Below, one piece after another: positions 21,701 to 33,599 of a stretch of 64,000 bases of DNA. Location of the stretch: positions 20,763,348 through 20,827,347 of the forward strand of contig CM055095.1 in the NCBI GenBank assembly GCA_029204225.1, in the 5' to 3' direction. A model generated the notes under the pieces. The model did not search any database. It was not told the DNA's origin and saw nothing but the letters and a program-made list of their open reading frames with translations. Origin of the DNA: Diphasiastrum complanatum (Eukaryota; Streptophyta; Lycopodiopsida; Lycopodiales; Lycopodiaceae). Both the position numbers and the translations under genes were made by a program. The stretch's first letter is position 1, and each line of letters begins with the position of its first letter.

Positions 21701-22257
21701 CCTACCTCTTACCGAGTGCAAGGATCTTATTACTCCTATCAACTATTTTTCATTGATTGTATTCAAATTCTACCATATGACCTAAATCTGTAATTCTACT
21801 CACTGATAACATATTTGTAGAGAGTTTAGCAACATATAAGACCTTTGATAGTAATTTGATCATGCTGGAATCGAAATCTTACAATACCTTCACCTTCAAT
21901 AGTGTGAGTACTATTGTCACCAAGATGAACAAAGTTCTTCGTGTTGTAAGGAGTGTAAGAGTTGAAGATTGCACGTTGATTGGTCATATATTGAATTGCT
22001 CCAGAATTCAGAAACCATGAATCATCCAAAAATGCGCTTTGATCTTTAACCATGAATGCGCCTTCGTCCACTTCGACCTGGAGAGATGATGAAACTGTGT
22101 TTGCTTGTTGATCAGGTTGCTTGGCTGTATTCTTCACTTGGAGAATTTGGTAATCCTTGATCTCATGGTAATTGCGCTTACAATACCTGCAAAACATCTT
22201 CTTCTTCGATTGTGGATATGATGATTGTGCTTGACTTTGAGTCTGTTTCTGATTCAT
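21701..22257 (-). pseudogene. Copia D zinc knuckle and protease
   Basis: The frame 22257-21826 carries the knuckle FCRYCKRNYHEIKDYQI, where the last Cys position is Tyr, and the protease motif SWFLNSGAIQYMT, where the catalytic Asp of DSGA is Asn. Both changes would disable the domains. The same Asp to Asn change appears in the copia fragments at 68-906 and 9361-11759, so it may be a family feature rather than random decay. Confidence 0.85.
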
Positions 22258-22905
22258 TGCAGCCTTCTTGGAGCTTTTCTGCTTCTGTCGTTTAGAGCTT
22301 TCTTGACATATAGAGCCTGAGAGGAGGAAGTAGACGGAGTGTCTTGACTTCTTGGATTATCTTCTTGCAGCAACATAGTGATAACTCTAGTAAGACTTAA
22401 ATCTGAGTGTGTCGATATGATCATCACCCAGTTCTCATATGTAGAGGGCAAGCTTGAAAGCAATGTCATAATTACGTCTTGATCATCTCTGATTGATCCG
22501 GTAGCGGCCATCTGTTGCAAGAGATTCTTAAACTGGTTAATGTGACTCTGAAGTGAATCAGCAATAGACATTTTGAATGTGAAGAATTTCCTTCGTAGAT
22601 GTAACTTAGTAGTTACGTCCCTCATGTCATATAGTGAGTTCAAAATGTCCCAAACGTCTTTTGACATTTTTGCTTCAGCTATTGTCCAATCTGTGTATCT
22701 GATATATTGAGAATATAAGAGCGAAAGCTTTATTGTCTTTTGATTTTCGCTTTGAGTCGTCATCTTCAGGTTTTACTTCTTTACCTGTAACAACATCCCA
22801 TAAGTCACTGGCGATTAGCAAGGCCTTCATCTTAAATTTCCACAAATAATAATTGAATTCATTCAGCTTGTCTACGATAAGACCAACTTTACTTTGAGAA
22901 TCCAT
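22254..22905 (-). pseudogene. Copia D gag
   Basis: Starts MDSQSKVGLIVDKLNEFNYY at 22905 and continues YLWKFKMKALLIASDLWDVV, DVWDILNSLYDMRDVTTKLH, SLPSTYENWVMIIS and SLTRVITMLLQEDN. One frameshift near 22700-22740. Closest in the window to the gag pieces at 567-785 and 43716-44797. Confidence 0.88.
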
Positions 22906-23097
22906 TGGGAACTTAGTCTGTCGATTGTATCAATGATGCTAAGATGTGGTAATGCCAACAATAGGAAATCAATTCTCTGATACTGAAAAAATTGAAAAGT
23001 ATTGAAGAGTATGATATCAATTTGATATCGTGAAATATATCTAGTATTAGAGCTTTCGCTTTGATATCATATTAGAATCAGATAAAGTAGTGAAATT

Positions 23098-23109
23098 GCT
23101 CTGATACCA
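23098..23109 (-). other. Primer-binding site of copia D
   Basis: Plus strand gctctgatacca, exact complement of TGGTATCAGAGC. It sits directly before the TGTCGAAAAG end of the LTR at 23110 and shows that the 5' LTR extends beyond its similarity to the 3' LTR. Confidence 0.9.
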
Positions 23110-24245
23110 TGTCGAAAAGTGGTGTGTAGAAGATAGGTCTAGCTCAAAAAGAAAACGAATGAAAATAATTTGGGTGTCTAGAAAGAAAACTTTTCGTGCA
23201 TGGCGGAATAAACTATCTTCATCTTTCCAATGCATGACTACGCCTATCAATTTCAAACAAGACAATAGTGATAGAAATCATGTTTGAACTTATAGTAACT
23301 AACTTTGAAATTGCCAGTACTACAGTGATTACGTAGCCAAACAATTAAGCATAAAAAATTATAAGACAAATAATTAGTCGCGAAGAACTCTAGAAAACGC
23401 ATACATTCTGAGATGAAGCTGAATGCAATAAAGGATAGTATTGATTCAAAATGAAACAAAAGTAAATGAGTACAGTAAATTGAGGATCGAAGCCATGTAC
23501 TCTATGCTATCTCTGAGCGGCTAAAATGAAAGTTTGAAGTAAGCGCAATGTTGATAAGCAGTAGCGCAATAGCAATCTCTAAAACAACTCTAAGAAATGA
23601 GCTAGAATGCTCAAGAGTGTTCAAGCTTACAGGCTTGAGAGAGAGAGAGCTAACTATTCAAATGTTTCTGATAATCTTGACTTATGATCATAAAATTGTA
23701 TGAATATGAACAACTATTTATACTAAGAGATTAGGTCGTCAATTGTGATCGCCAGTTGGCTGGTGATCAGCTGGCATCCATCCGGTCCTTGTCATTAATT
23801 GTTGATAAGTGAAATTGACCGTAAACGTTTTGTCTGCATAAATGAACCAAAATTGTAGCTCTGCAGAAATGAACTAGAACAGCCACAACCGACACTGTTG
23901 GATTTTTCATGAAAAATGCGAAAAAGGAGAAGGTGCCCTTAAATCTCATTTAGGGTTGTCCCACCTTTGCTAGAGTCATTTCCTTAACATTTGAGCCTCT
24001 TTGGAAAAAGCGAAAATGCGATACTGTGATTTTACACGAGATTTCTGTCAAGCGAAAAATGCAAAAAAAGGAGAAGCTACATTTTTCAACGAGATTCCTG
24101 ACGTGCGAAAAAGGAGACACTGTCGTAAAAACACTTGTAACTCTGCAGACTATGTAAACACACGGGAAAATCCGCAGAACTGGATAAACAATGGATGAAG
24201 ATTAAAACCGATTAGTCGATTGGTGAAATGGAGAATTATCCAACA
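23110..24245 (-). repeat. 5' LTR of copia D, full length
   Basis: 1,136 bp from TGTCGAAAAG to AATTATCCAACA. The U3 side contains GCGAAAAATGCGAAAAA-type words and reads like the equivalent part of 18074-18918, with differences spread throughout. Confidence 0.88.
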
Positions 24246-24781
24246 ACAAATTGCACTCTAGTTATTATCAACAATGAATACAATGGCATAAAGTTATAAC
24301 TTCAGCTTGTTGAGTGTGACAATGCTGATACTGATTAATGAAAATACCAGTCTCAAAATATTAGAAGAAGTTTTCTGATGAAGATTCTAAGTTTGATATA
24401 CTAAAAATATCTACAACTGAATTTCCTACAATTATTACAACCGTCTTTATGCCATAAATCATGTACAAAGTTGGCAGACATCAATGCAAAGTCGTTGGGT
24501 CGGATTTCTAACCGACAATATCAAAAAATCACATAGGGTCGGATTTTATACAAAGGGTCGAAAAATATACACCGGATCAAAAAATATGCTAAGGGTCGAA
24601 TTTTTCGAGGATGGAAAAATTAGACTCGATCCGATCAAACATGCCCGAATAATTTAGTGAAGGGTCGGAAAAAGTCCGAACCTATCTGACCCGACCCAGG
24701 GTCGGAAAAATATTTGTTTTGAACGGCTTTTCACAATGCTCATTAACAAAAGGATGTAAGGCTAAGCATTGAAATCCAACA
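24246..24781 (-). repeat. 5' LTR of copia C, remaining part
   Basis: Resumes the family C LTR at acaaattgcactct (equivalent to 16364) and runs to gaaatccaaca at 24781. The other end was lost with the deletion that truncated copia D's 3' LTR. Confidence 0.88.
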
Positions 24782-25170
24782 AACATACCTAATTGACCTT
24801 TCCACCTCTCCCCACCCCTCCCCCCCCCCCCAAAAAAAAAAAAAAAAAACTAACCCATCTAATTTTATTTGTAAAATAAGATTTCATAGCGAACAATCTT
24901 TGACCATAAAGCTCTATGACCTTAAGAATGGGTACATTTGGCTCATTAACCCAAAATAGTATTATATGTTTCATGTGGCATATTGCCTTTAGGTGTCGGG
25001 GTTGCACTTATTTGCTCTTGTGATTTTCAAAAGCTTCGATGTTTTCCAATTTGGCATTTTTTTTTCCCATTTCGACAAGTGAATTCTCAACTACTTTTTC
25101 CCAAATATTCTCTCATGTTGTTCCATTCTCTCATATAAGTCTTTTTTAAAATAATAGAGCTTCTCAATCT

Positions 25171-25278
25171 CTTCATCCATGTCCAGGCTTGTGGAGAGAG
25201 TGAATGATTTTTGGTTGAATATCCCTTCATCCGTGTCCAGGCTTGTGGAGAGAGTGAGTGATTCCTTGTTGAATATAT
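25171..25278. repeat. 54-bp tandem duplication
   Basis: cttcatcc(a/g)tgtccaggct starts at 25171 and again at 25225; the two 54-bp units differ at a handful of bases. The unit is 18 codons, so a minus-strand reading frame (25091-25348) stays open through it and gives a repeated SLTLSTSLD-type peptide. Confidence 0.85.
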
Positions 25279-25741
25279 CTTTGTAGCTCAAAAGTTTTCT
25301 TCTTATTCTCAAAGGGAACCAAAGTGAAAGAGGTAGAATCATGTTCATGATGCTTCCACTAACATTATCATGATTGAGATTATATTGGATTGGCTAGAAG
25401 TAAAGGATTCCTTTGAAATATGCCCTTGTATTTTTGAAGTGTATTATTGTGTGGAGGCCTAAGGTCTTTAAAATCTTGAAGGGCTCCATAAAAAGTGTTC
25501 ATAGAGTTTCATAAATCATTCATGTAATGAAAAAGAGGTAGTATCTACGTACTATGGAATGGGCCTTGCCTAAAAGATTTCTGGACACCGCCACATGGCA
25601 GCCTGTGCTTGACGCCTGACGCGCAGGCTGGAATGCGCAACAATTTTTTTTTTAAAAAGATGTCTCTGCTGCTTTTTAATCTATCCAAAAAGTGGGCATA
25701 ATAGGCAGAAAGTATCCATTACCTTGTCATAAATGGTCCCC

Positions 25742-25744
<3 letters not shown>

Positions 25745-25797
<53 letters not shown>
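25745..25797. repeat. (GA)n microsatellite
   Basis: Uninterrupted GA run of about 53 bp. Confidence 0.97.
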
Positions 25798-25799
<2 letters not shown>

Positions 25800-27508
25800 C
25801 CCTACACTTTGGGAGAGAGCATAGAAAGATACAACTGATGTGGTCCCCATTCCTTTAGAGAGAGAGAGAAAGAGTGGAGTAAAAAGTAGGTGGTCCCCAC
25901 TTGAAAAGATATTGAAGTAGATTTTTGCTAGCCTCATCATAGCTCATCCTATACATAAATGAATGAATTTTTCGTGAAAAATTCGTTGGGTCATCTTTCC
26001 ATAAAGATGGCTTGGCCTAACGACATCTCCGTCTTTTATAGAAAATTTCCCCAATGGATCTGTCACGGAAAAATCCATTCCACCATGCATAAAGGCTCTC
26101 AAGTTACCACTTCCAGTATAAAATCTTGTAGAGTCTAGCAGATTTTTAGTACACTTAGGTTCAAAAGAGATTACTGCTTTAAGCTGCCCATTTACCTGTT
26201 TTTTAGTATGCTTTAAAAGTAGAATGAGCAGTGCAATTTCTTATGATGATTTTGTTTTTCAGATGCCAATTTGGTTTCATAATGGTCATGTAAAAAAAGC
26301 CACAGTGCCCGTTATGCAATGGAGGTAGCTCGAGCAGATGACATTGTGTGCGATCCCTTCTATAATACATCAACAACTTTTCAAATATATGCTAGGGTCT
26401 GGTTTTGGATGTTATGAACTAGATAATGGTTGCTTGGAGGCTTGACAAGAACACTTGCCATTATATCCTTAACATTGGCCGACAAATACCCAATATTGTA
26501 CATAATGTGTGTTATGAAAACCTCCAAGAATTTATGGACATAATATTCAAGATTCCATCAAATATTCTATTTGCAAGATCTATGTATTTTCAAGATTTCG
26601 TCCATGAAGCTTATATATTATCAAGATTCCATCCATAAGGAATTTTTATCTAAAGGGCTAAAAATTACAACCAATCAAATTTGTAGAAAAAAATGAGGTC
26701 CTACTATTTGGATGAGCGTATTCTACACCACCAGTGCAGTGACACCACCCCACCCTTAGATTTGTGGGACACCACCAAGAGTGTTGGTGCAGAGTATGTT
26801 TATCCCTTTTATTATGCCCTAGGTGGTAGTGTCCATGCTCAGCTCACACATTATGTTGCTTTCTTTCCGTTAACATGAATGAGTTTTTTGGGTTCATATG
26901 AGCCCAACTACATATTTTTGGGAGTAGTGAGGAAAGGGGACAAATGGTATCGGACCTTGGTGATTGTTTGCTTCTTTTGGCTGGAAGGCTGCGTCACGAC
27001 TCACAGGATGTCCCATGCCAATGGTGTCAGATGTAATTGTTTTCCTGACAAATGTGGTTGGAGGATGCGTTGGGTCACTGTTTTCTGAGCTGGGGACGTT
27101 GGTTTTGAATCATCATTTTCCGTCTTGCTGATCATGTTCTCAGGCTTCAGCTTCTTTTCTTGTGACTGGACTCTGCCCTATCTTTCCAAATTCCCGGTAT
27201 CTAATTCGCTGCCCCCTGACCAACTACATTGTTCGTTTTCTTGGCATCCTTTTCATTTGGTGGGACAGTCTTTTGCAGGTTCTCATGTCCCTTATCTCCT
27301 CGTTTTCCGCTCCCGTGGGCCTTCATAGCTGCCAGCATCAATCCTTTCTGACCCATCTCCTTGCGCCCTCCTTTTTACCTGGTTTCTATCATTAGAGGTG
27401 CGTCCCCCTCTCTTTTAGCCGCACAAGTCTATTCTGGTACTGTTGGAGTTGATGGGCTCCATTTCAATGCTAGAGAAGTACATAACTGGACTTGTAACCA
27501 CTCTACAT

Positions 27509-27511
<3 letters not shown>

Positions 27512-27544
<33 letters not shown>
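27512..27544. repeat. (CA)n microsatellite
   Basis: Uninterrupted CA run of about 33 bp. Confidence 0.97.
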
Positions 27545-27547
<3 letters not shown>

Positions 27548-29295
27548 TTTTGCAATTGCATATCAAAATCATCATCTTATGTTTCCATTTACATCTATAA
27601 TTCCTTATGATAGTTTTTAGGGAAACTACTCATAAAAAATTTGCATGCTATCATTGCCAATAAAAACTCAAGAAGTAGATTCTTCCATAGCTCTGATTTT
27701 AGATATCCACTACATTCACATGAATTTCACATCTATTAGTTTATTCTAAAACTAAGCCTTACTTGATGGAACGGGACTGGGGTCCCAAAGAATGTGTGTG
27801 TGGCCATGAACCTCTTAAAGTAATGAATGCATCCTTAGTCATGCTCTAATGTATGTGCAAACAATTCTAGAATTGAATTTCTTGAGGATGATTCCTAGCA
27901 AAACCAATGATTATATGTAGCAAAGCCAATGATTATATGACTTTATTATTTCAATTTTTGTTTTTTTAGTTAGTTCAAACTTCAACAATGCATGTGTCTA
28001 ATTTGCTACATTCAAGCATCCAAAATTTTCATTCAAGAAGTCAAACTTGCTACATTTTATGGCACTCTTGTTCTTGGTAGATATATTAAGAAAACATCAT
28101 GCCTTCCACACATACTTCATGGATGACTCAAGAAAGCATTCTATCATGTTACTCAAAATAGTAAATATTTCACTAAAAAGTCGTTTTCACACACAATCAA
28201 TTCTCATTAAACTAAATGTAAGTAAGCCAATAGCATTTCTATTTTTGACTTATGTTATAAGATCTCCCTCTTGCCTCTTTGTTGATTTTGAATGAGTTCT
28301 TAAATATTTATTGTTGTCCATATTGATAGTTTTTTTTAGCAAACGTGGATCACACTAACTCCCTTAGAAATGTCAAGGTGATACATAAGCTTGCACGAGT
28401 GGTATTAACTCATATTGCCACGTATGGCCTCTTGGTCATCCATTTAGAAATCGGAGAGTGAAACTCATTCACAATGTCATGTGCTAGCAAATCGAGTATC
28501 AACTAGAGCATTTCCATTTTCAACATTGCCTATGTCAGTAGAACATTTAGACATCAAGCCCAAAGGCATATTGGATGGTCCTCCTCTAAGCTATGAAGAA
28601 GCTTGAAATTTTATGTGTTTGTGATGTTGTCATAGTATAGAGGGGGGGTTGGGCTATTTTTCATTTTTGGCTATACTAGTATTTTTGTGTTAGAATTTTT
28701 TTTTATATTTGGTAGTCGAAATTCAAACAACAATCTCCTAGCTTTGATATAAATATATACTAATAATTTGCCTTAATTTCAATAATTTATCATTATATAC
28801 AAAGATTCGAAAGTGAGGATATTTTCTTTCCTTTCCTACAGTGCACACAAACTTCTACTCTTCTTCTCCTAAACACTAATATTCCAAAACCTTAGAACAA
28901 CTTATTCCAATGGAATCAAGTCATATGATTCTTTTTTCCCCTCATTGGAGGCCACCATTGCTCTAGTCGTAGGCAACATGTATTACACTATTCCAAGAAT
29001 TGGCCAAGTCCAAGGGAACGTTAGAGTTATTGTGATCAATATTAGAGCACGTAGCCATTCTGTGTATATAATCCCAATTTGTAGGCTTTAAAAATGGATT
29101 GATAAATCAAATAAAAATGTGTGAATTTAAGATACAAACTTAAGCCTAAGTATGGCTTTTTTCTGGAAAATATTATTTTAGCTTAACATACCAAAGTACC
29201 AATAAAGAGATGACACCTCAAGATTGGTGCCCTACTACTCAAGCCTGCACCCTTTGTATTTTTAACCTAATCAATCATAATTCTACATTTGGAGC

Positions 29296-29440
<145 letters not shown>

Positions 29441-30205
29441 TGGAAGTTTGAGCTAGGGACTAGAGATCATTTGTCCCCTTCTTTGGTAGTTGCTTTTGTG
29501 TGAATGTTGATGGCATTGTAATGTGGAGCATGCTCCATTGTATGTGTAGGTCATTAGCTTGAGAGGATAGAGAAGGCTCTAGCTTACAATCCCTTTTGGA
29601 GGAATTTCATTTCCTTTGTGATATATAAAGTTTTTCTATGGTGATGTGAGAGAAGTGATGGATGTTTGGTAAAAGGTAAATAGTCTAATAGTTTTGAGCT
29701 AGATCAAGATTATACTTGTTTCAAGCCCAATGTTATTTTGTCGTGTGGCCAATGATCTTGATTTTGGGCTAGATTATATGTCAACATTTCCATTCGATTA
29801 TAGTAATAAATGTTTTTTTTCTCAAATGCAAACAATCTTTTCAAAAATGAAAATAATCTTCTTCATCAATTAGCTAAATAGGCCTCCTATCTAGCATGCT
29901 GGTGTTTGAATGAACTAACATCCAATATAAGATTTATAAAATACAATCCATTTCAATCAAAATATAAATTAATTTTGAAAGTTGGAAATCAACCAAAATA
30001 GTTGTACATAAAATTAGCATTCTCGATACAAATCAATTGGCTAAGCAAGTTGGGCATATTAGGAATGAAAGCCAATTCATGACTTAGACAACATGAGTAG
30101 ATGTATTTTACTTGAGCATTAAATTGAGAAACATTGTGAATGTGCAATAGTTTTTCACTTTTTGACATCAAATCATGATTACCAATGTCCAAAACCAAAT
30201 ACACA

Positions 30206-30260
30206 TTAGAGAAAATATGGGCCCAAAGAGGGCCCTATAAGAAATGCCATGTAGGAGAGA
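30206..30260 (+). repeat. Left terminal repeat of transposon copy 1
   Basis: Aligns with the left end of copy 2 (49786) and both ends of the 370-bp element at 44141-44510: a TAGAG start, an AAAGA(G/C)CCT block, and GAAATGCCATGTAGGA. It lies 367 bp before gene A. Confidence 0.65.
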
Positions 30261-30572
30261 GAAAAATAACTATAAAGTAATTATAATATCATTTTCTAAC
30301 TTCTTTACGCATCTGCCCCCACTACTTTCCATGTAAATGAATGCACCTTAGTTTAGTCACATCAAACTTCACTGGTGTGTAGCCACAGTTAAAATATAAT
30401 TTTTCAAAATGCTGAAATATTCCCTCCCAATAGTTGGGAACACTCAAATATTTGAATTAGGAGTGACATTTCTGAAAAAAGCCTACGCCATCTCTATCTC
30501 CAGCAGAGTCGTTAGCGCCATCTCCATCTTTGTTATTGTCATTGTGTCGTTTGTTACTATACTACTGTACTG
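30261..30572 (+). promoter_or_regulatory. Gene A 5' region, copy 1
   Basis: Non-coding sequence between the terminal repeat and gene A. Shares ATATTCCCTCC with copy 2 (30418 and 49989), so it is conserved element sequence rather than host flank. No clear TATA box picked. Confidence 0.4.
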
Positions 30573-33309
30573 ATGACAAAGCTTTATCATCTTCATGTGG
30601 ATCTGTCACCAGAGTATGCTCTGCTCAGGACGAGAAATTCAAAGCAACCCAAATTGTCAACTTCTGATATGGTCCGATACAGGGAGGAAAAGCTAAAACA
30701 TGTAGATTTATGGTCATCAGGAACATTGTATCCTATTGATCCATGTTCATTGCAACATCCAGATTTTCATTCGGTGAGTCAGTTAATAATCTATATGTGT
30801 CATGGTAAAAATGGCCTTTTGGGTTATTGTGAGAATTTGATGCTCTATGGGAATGCACATTCAATGCAAAGAATACATTATTTGGAAGAGGAATCAAGGA
30901 AAATATCAAAGGAGTGCAAAGAAAAATCTACAAAGATGAAAACTTGTCTAGATGAAAATGCGATGCTCAAGGAGGAGATCCAAAGGTTGAAATCTTCTTT
31001 GCATCATTATACAACTAGTAATGATGAGATAAAAATTGCATTTCAATCCTATTGTTAAAGATATGGATGTGCTCAATAGAAAGGTCCGAAGCAACAAGAG
31101 GAAAAGACTGGTAAACAAGGATATATGTGATCTATCATCCAGAGGAGGTCATAGAAAAAGATGAATCCGTGCATTCAAGTAAGTTATAGCATATTTGGTA
31201 CTGAAAATTGCTTGAACTTTTTGATTCATTCATAATCACTAATTTTGTTATTTATTCATTTTAACTTGCTGTTGATTTGCTTATTATATACTGTTGTGAA
31301 TACTATGAGTGTCCTAATTTCTACTGACATTTTCATGAACATTATGTTTGCAATGCAGATCAGCATTGGTTGCTAAAGACCATTTGGCCAATGAGATTTC
31401 AATTAGAAACTCACTAGGCTCTATCTTGACTTCAATGAAATCTATGAAATCAATGTTAAATAATAACAAAATGAAAAAGATTAAGGCTTCAGTTACTGAT
31501 ATCATTATGGATGAAGTTGGAAAGATATTAGACACTACATTGCTTCAGGGGGCATGTGACTTTTCTAGCATCAGTAGGGAAGCATATGCAACAATGTTTA
31601 AGATGAAAAAGGAGACATTTGCACAGGTAAATATCAAAAAGTTTCCAATCCCACAACCATTTCATCTTTCTTAAAAAAAAGACATGTTAAACCATGGTAT
31701 GCAGACAATAGTTGGTAATCCATCTCATATCAATGAAGTGTATTGCTCAAAAGGAGAAAGTCTAGCATATAACAATTCCAACAATTTATTTATTGACATT
31801 AATCAGTTATTAACATTTATCATAAATTTTTACGGTATTACAAATGAGAATGTCAATAACAAGTTGATAGTTGTTCTCAAGTTAGATGAGTCTGAAATTA
31901 TAAAAGGACAAAAAATGGAAAGAGTCAGTCTCACAATCATGAATGGAGCACTTTCGAATTCAGAAGACTCAGAAGGCCTCAATTTCAGAGTTCAATCAGA
32001 AAATGATATCTGGTGGTTGGCACCATTTCAGGTATAGTAGTTCCTTTGCATAATAAATAGGGATAATCATTTGAATATGGCTTTCATATCTAAAATCTTC
32101 TCTGTGTTAATATTATGGGGCTTATCACGTTTTTGTATTCTCTTATAGGTGCTGAAAGAAGACCATAACATTCTCTCATGGATATTTAATAGAGCATCAT
32201 ATCCTGCCACCATAAAAAATCACATGGAGGGATTTCCACGCAATATTCCTGGAATTGGCACTTTCAACATTGAATGGCATTTAGCAAGAGATCTGAAGAC
32301 ATTAAAATGTATGTTCAATGTATCCGCTAACTCTAAACACCCTTGTTTGTACTGCATGAAAACAACAAAAGACATGAAAAGGAGTACATGAATATCAAGA
32401 GATCGAGAAGATTTTAATTAAACATCTGTACTACCAATTCCTCTACAAAATGTTCATATCTGTACATTGCATGCGGAGGTGCGTATTATAGAAAAAATAA
32501 TATATCTTCACATCTTGTTTGCATGGAATTCCAAGCCAGAGGCCTCTACGAAGGAAGCTATTTCCAGATTAGAGGATGTGTTGTCCAAAGCAAGCTTACA
32601 TAAAGGCCACATTAAAATAAAAAATGATGACAAGTTATCAGGTAAAACATGAAATATTCCATGAAAGCCGAGCATTGGAGGATCTAAAGCTCAAAGATTT
32701 TTATCAAATTATTCTGGCTAACAATCTAAGGTTCAATACATGGTTTGGAAAGAAATTATTGCAGCAACTCAAGATTTCGAGAAAGAAGGTTCTACTTGTA
32801 TGCACAAAGTAGAAGTTTGGAAAAAGTTAGACAACATGGTGAAATACTTGAGAAAAGATAAATTTTCAATTACTGATGTTCAAATGATACAGAAAACAAC
32901 CAATGAATTTGTGGATGCAGTTCAGAGTGCATGGGGTGTTGATCATATAACACATTATATGGTAAGATTTTGATTTTACACTACGATAGACAAATATGTG
33001 CAATTAAATTAGATACTTTTGGTACTGATTTAGATTATGTTTTTATGAAATGCAACACATATCACGACATCATTCGACATTCTTTGCAAGAAATAGTGGA
33101 AGTCTTAGCATATGGTCATCGCAAGGAATGGAAAAATCTCATTGGCAAGCAAGAGCAGCATTTCATAAAAGTACACAACATGGCGGGACTAGCACAAAAA
33201 ATAGCTATATACTGCAACTTTTCCAATGGTTTTACAGAATCATCCAAATTCGTCATAATAAAAAAATTCAAAAAGCATGCAAATTTATACAAGCCAGTAG
33301 GCTATAGAC
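30573..33309 (+). pseudogene. Gene A copy 1, candidate transposase, 4 exons
   Basis: Exons by comparison with copy 2: 30573-31178, 31359-32031, 32149-32961 and about 33055-33309. GT-AG is intact at the first two introns (ttcaa|gtaag ... cag|atcag; ttcag|gtat ... tag|gtgct). The last acceptor has mutated from cag to caa. The protein starts MTKLYHLHVDL, has a coiled-coil region (ESRKISKECKEKSTKMKTC), a basic stretch, LKLDESEIIKGQKMERVS, ENDIWWLAPFQV, a CLYCMK zinc-type pair, CTLHAEVRIIEKI, and WSSQGMEKSHWQARAAFH near the end. It is broken by a frameshift near 31050, a stop near 31162, a poly-A frameshift near 31672, and stops at 32389 and 32420. Tail-to-tail with gene B, 35 bp apart. Transposase function is inferred from context and motif spacing, not from a recognised family. 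Confidence 0.72.
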
Positions 33310-33343
33310 ACACAATAAAATTTTGTATATTAAATAAAAATAT

Positions 33344-33599
33344 TTACAAAGTACAATTCAGTTCTGCTTCCGATATTTTTTCCAATGAAAGTTGCAACTT
33401 AGAATCATGCAACAATTTTCTTCTTTCGTATGGATCCAATAGCTCATAGTTTTCATGCTTACTCAGATCAACGTAAGCAGCATACACTACGAAATGAGAT
33501 GATCTGAGCATGGAATTCACTGGTCCGTATCCTAAAATTTTAACCGCAATAGCCAAATTCATTAAAAAAAGAAAACAAACTGGATTCAAAATTAGACAT
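33344..33599 (-). pseudogene. Gene B copy 1, internally deleted
   Basis: The start MSNFESSLFSFFNEFGYCG (33599) corresponds to the start of gene B copy 2 (ESGLSSFLSEFG). It runs straight into the intron end ttttag and the last exon (33532-33344: LRSSHFVVYAAYVDLSKHEN, then LLDPYERRKLLHD), corresponding to LRSSHYSLYSTYIELSGNKD in copy 2. So more than 1 kb of gene B, holding the CPYC motif and acidic middle, has been deleted. No known function. Upstream lies the promoter shared with the H3-like gene. Confidence 0.7.

Larger units (their letters stand above)
18074..24245 (-). mobile_element. Copia element D, nearly complete
   Basis: A minus-strand element with 5' LTR 23110-24245, primer site 23098-23109, gag-pol 22905-18926 in order gag-PR-IN-RT-RNase H, polypurine tract at about 18919-18930 and a 3' LTR 18074-18918 that lacks the last ~300 bp. 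It inserted into the 5' LTR of copia C. Many stops and a mutated protease make it non-autonomous. Confidence 0.88.
16228..24781 (-). mobile_element. Copia element C, containing nested gypsy and copia D
   Basis: The outermost element of a three-layer nest. Its 3' LTR is 16228-16907 and the rest of its 5' LTR is 24246-24781, both minus strand and same family. The flanking bases cacat (16223-16227) and aacat (24782-24786) match at 4 of 5 positions, as for an old target duplication. Inside are a short piece of its own pol end (16908-17001), a gypsy LTR and pol 3' end (17002-18080), and copia D (18074-24245). The missing segments imply a large deletion with a junction at about 18075-18080. Confidence 0.7.

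Noticed and set aside
26426-27395. Cluster of short plus-strand ORFs as a host gene
   Set aside because: Frames overlap without consistent coding signal; no recognisable domain or splice-linked continuity.
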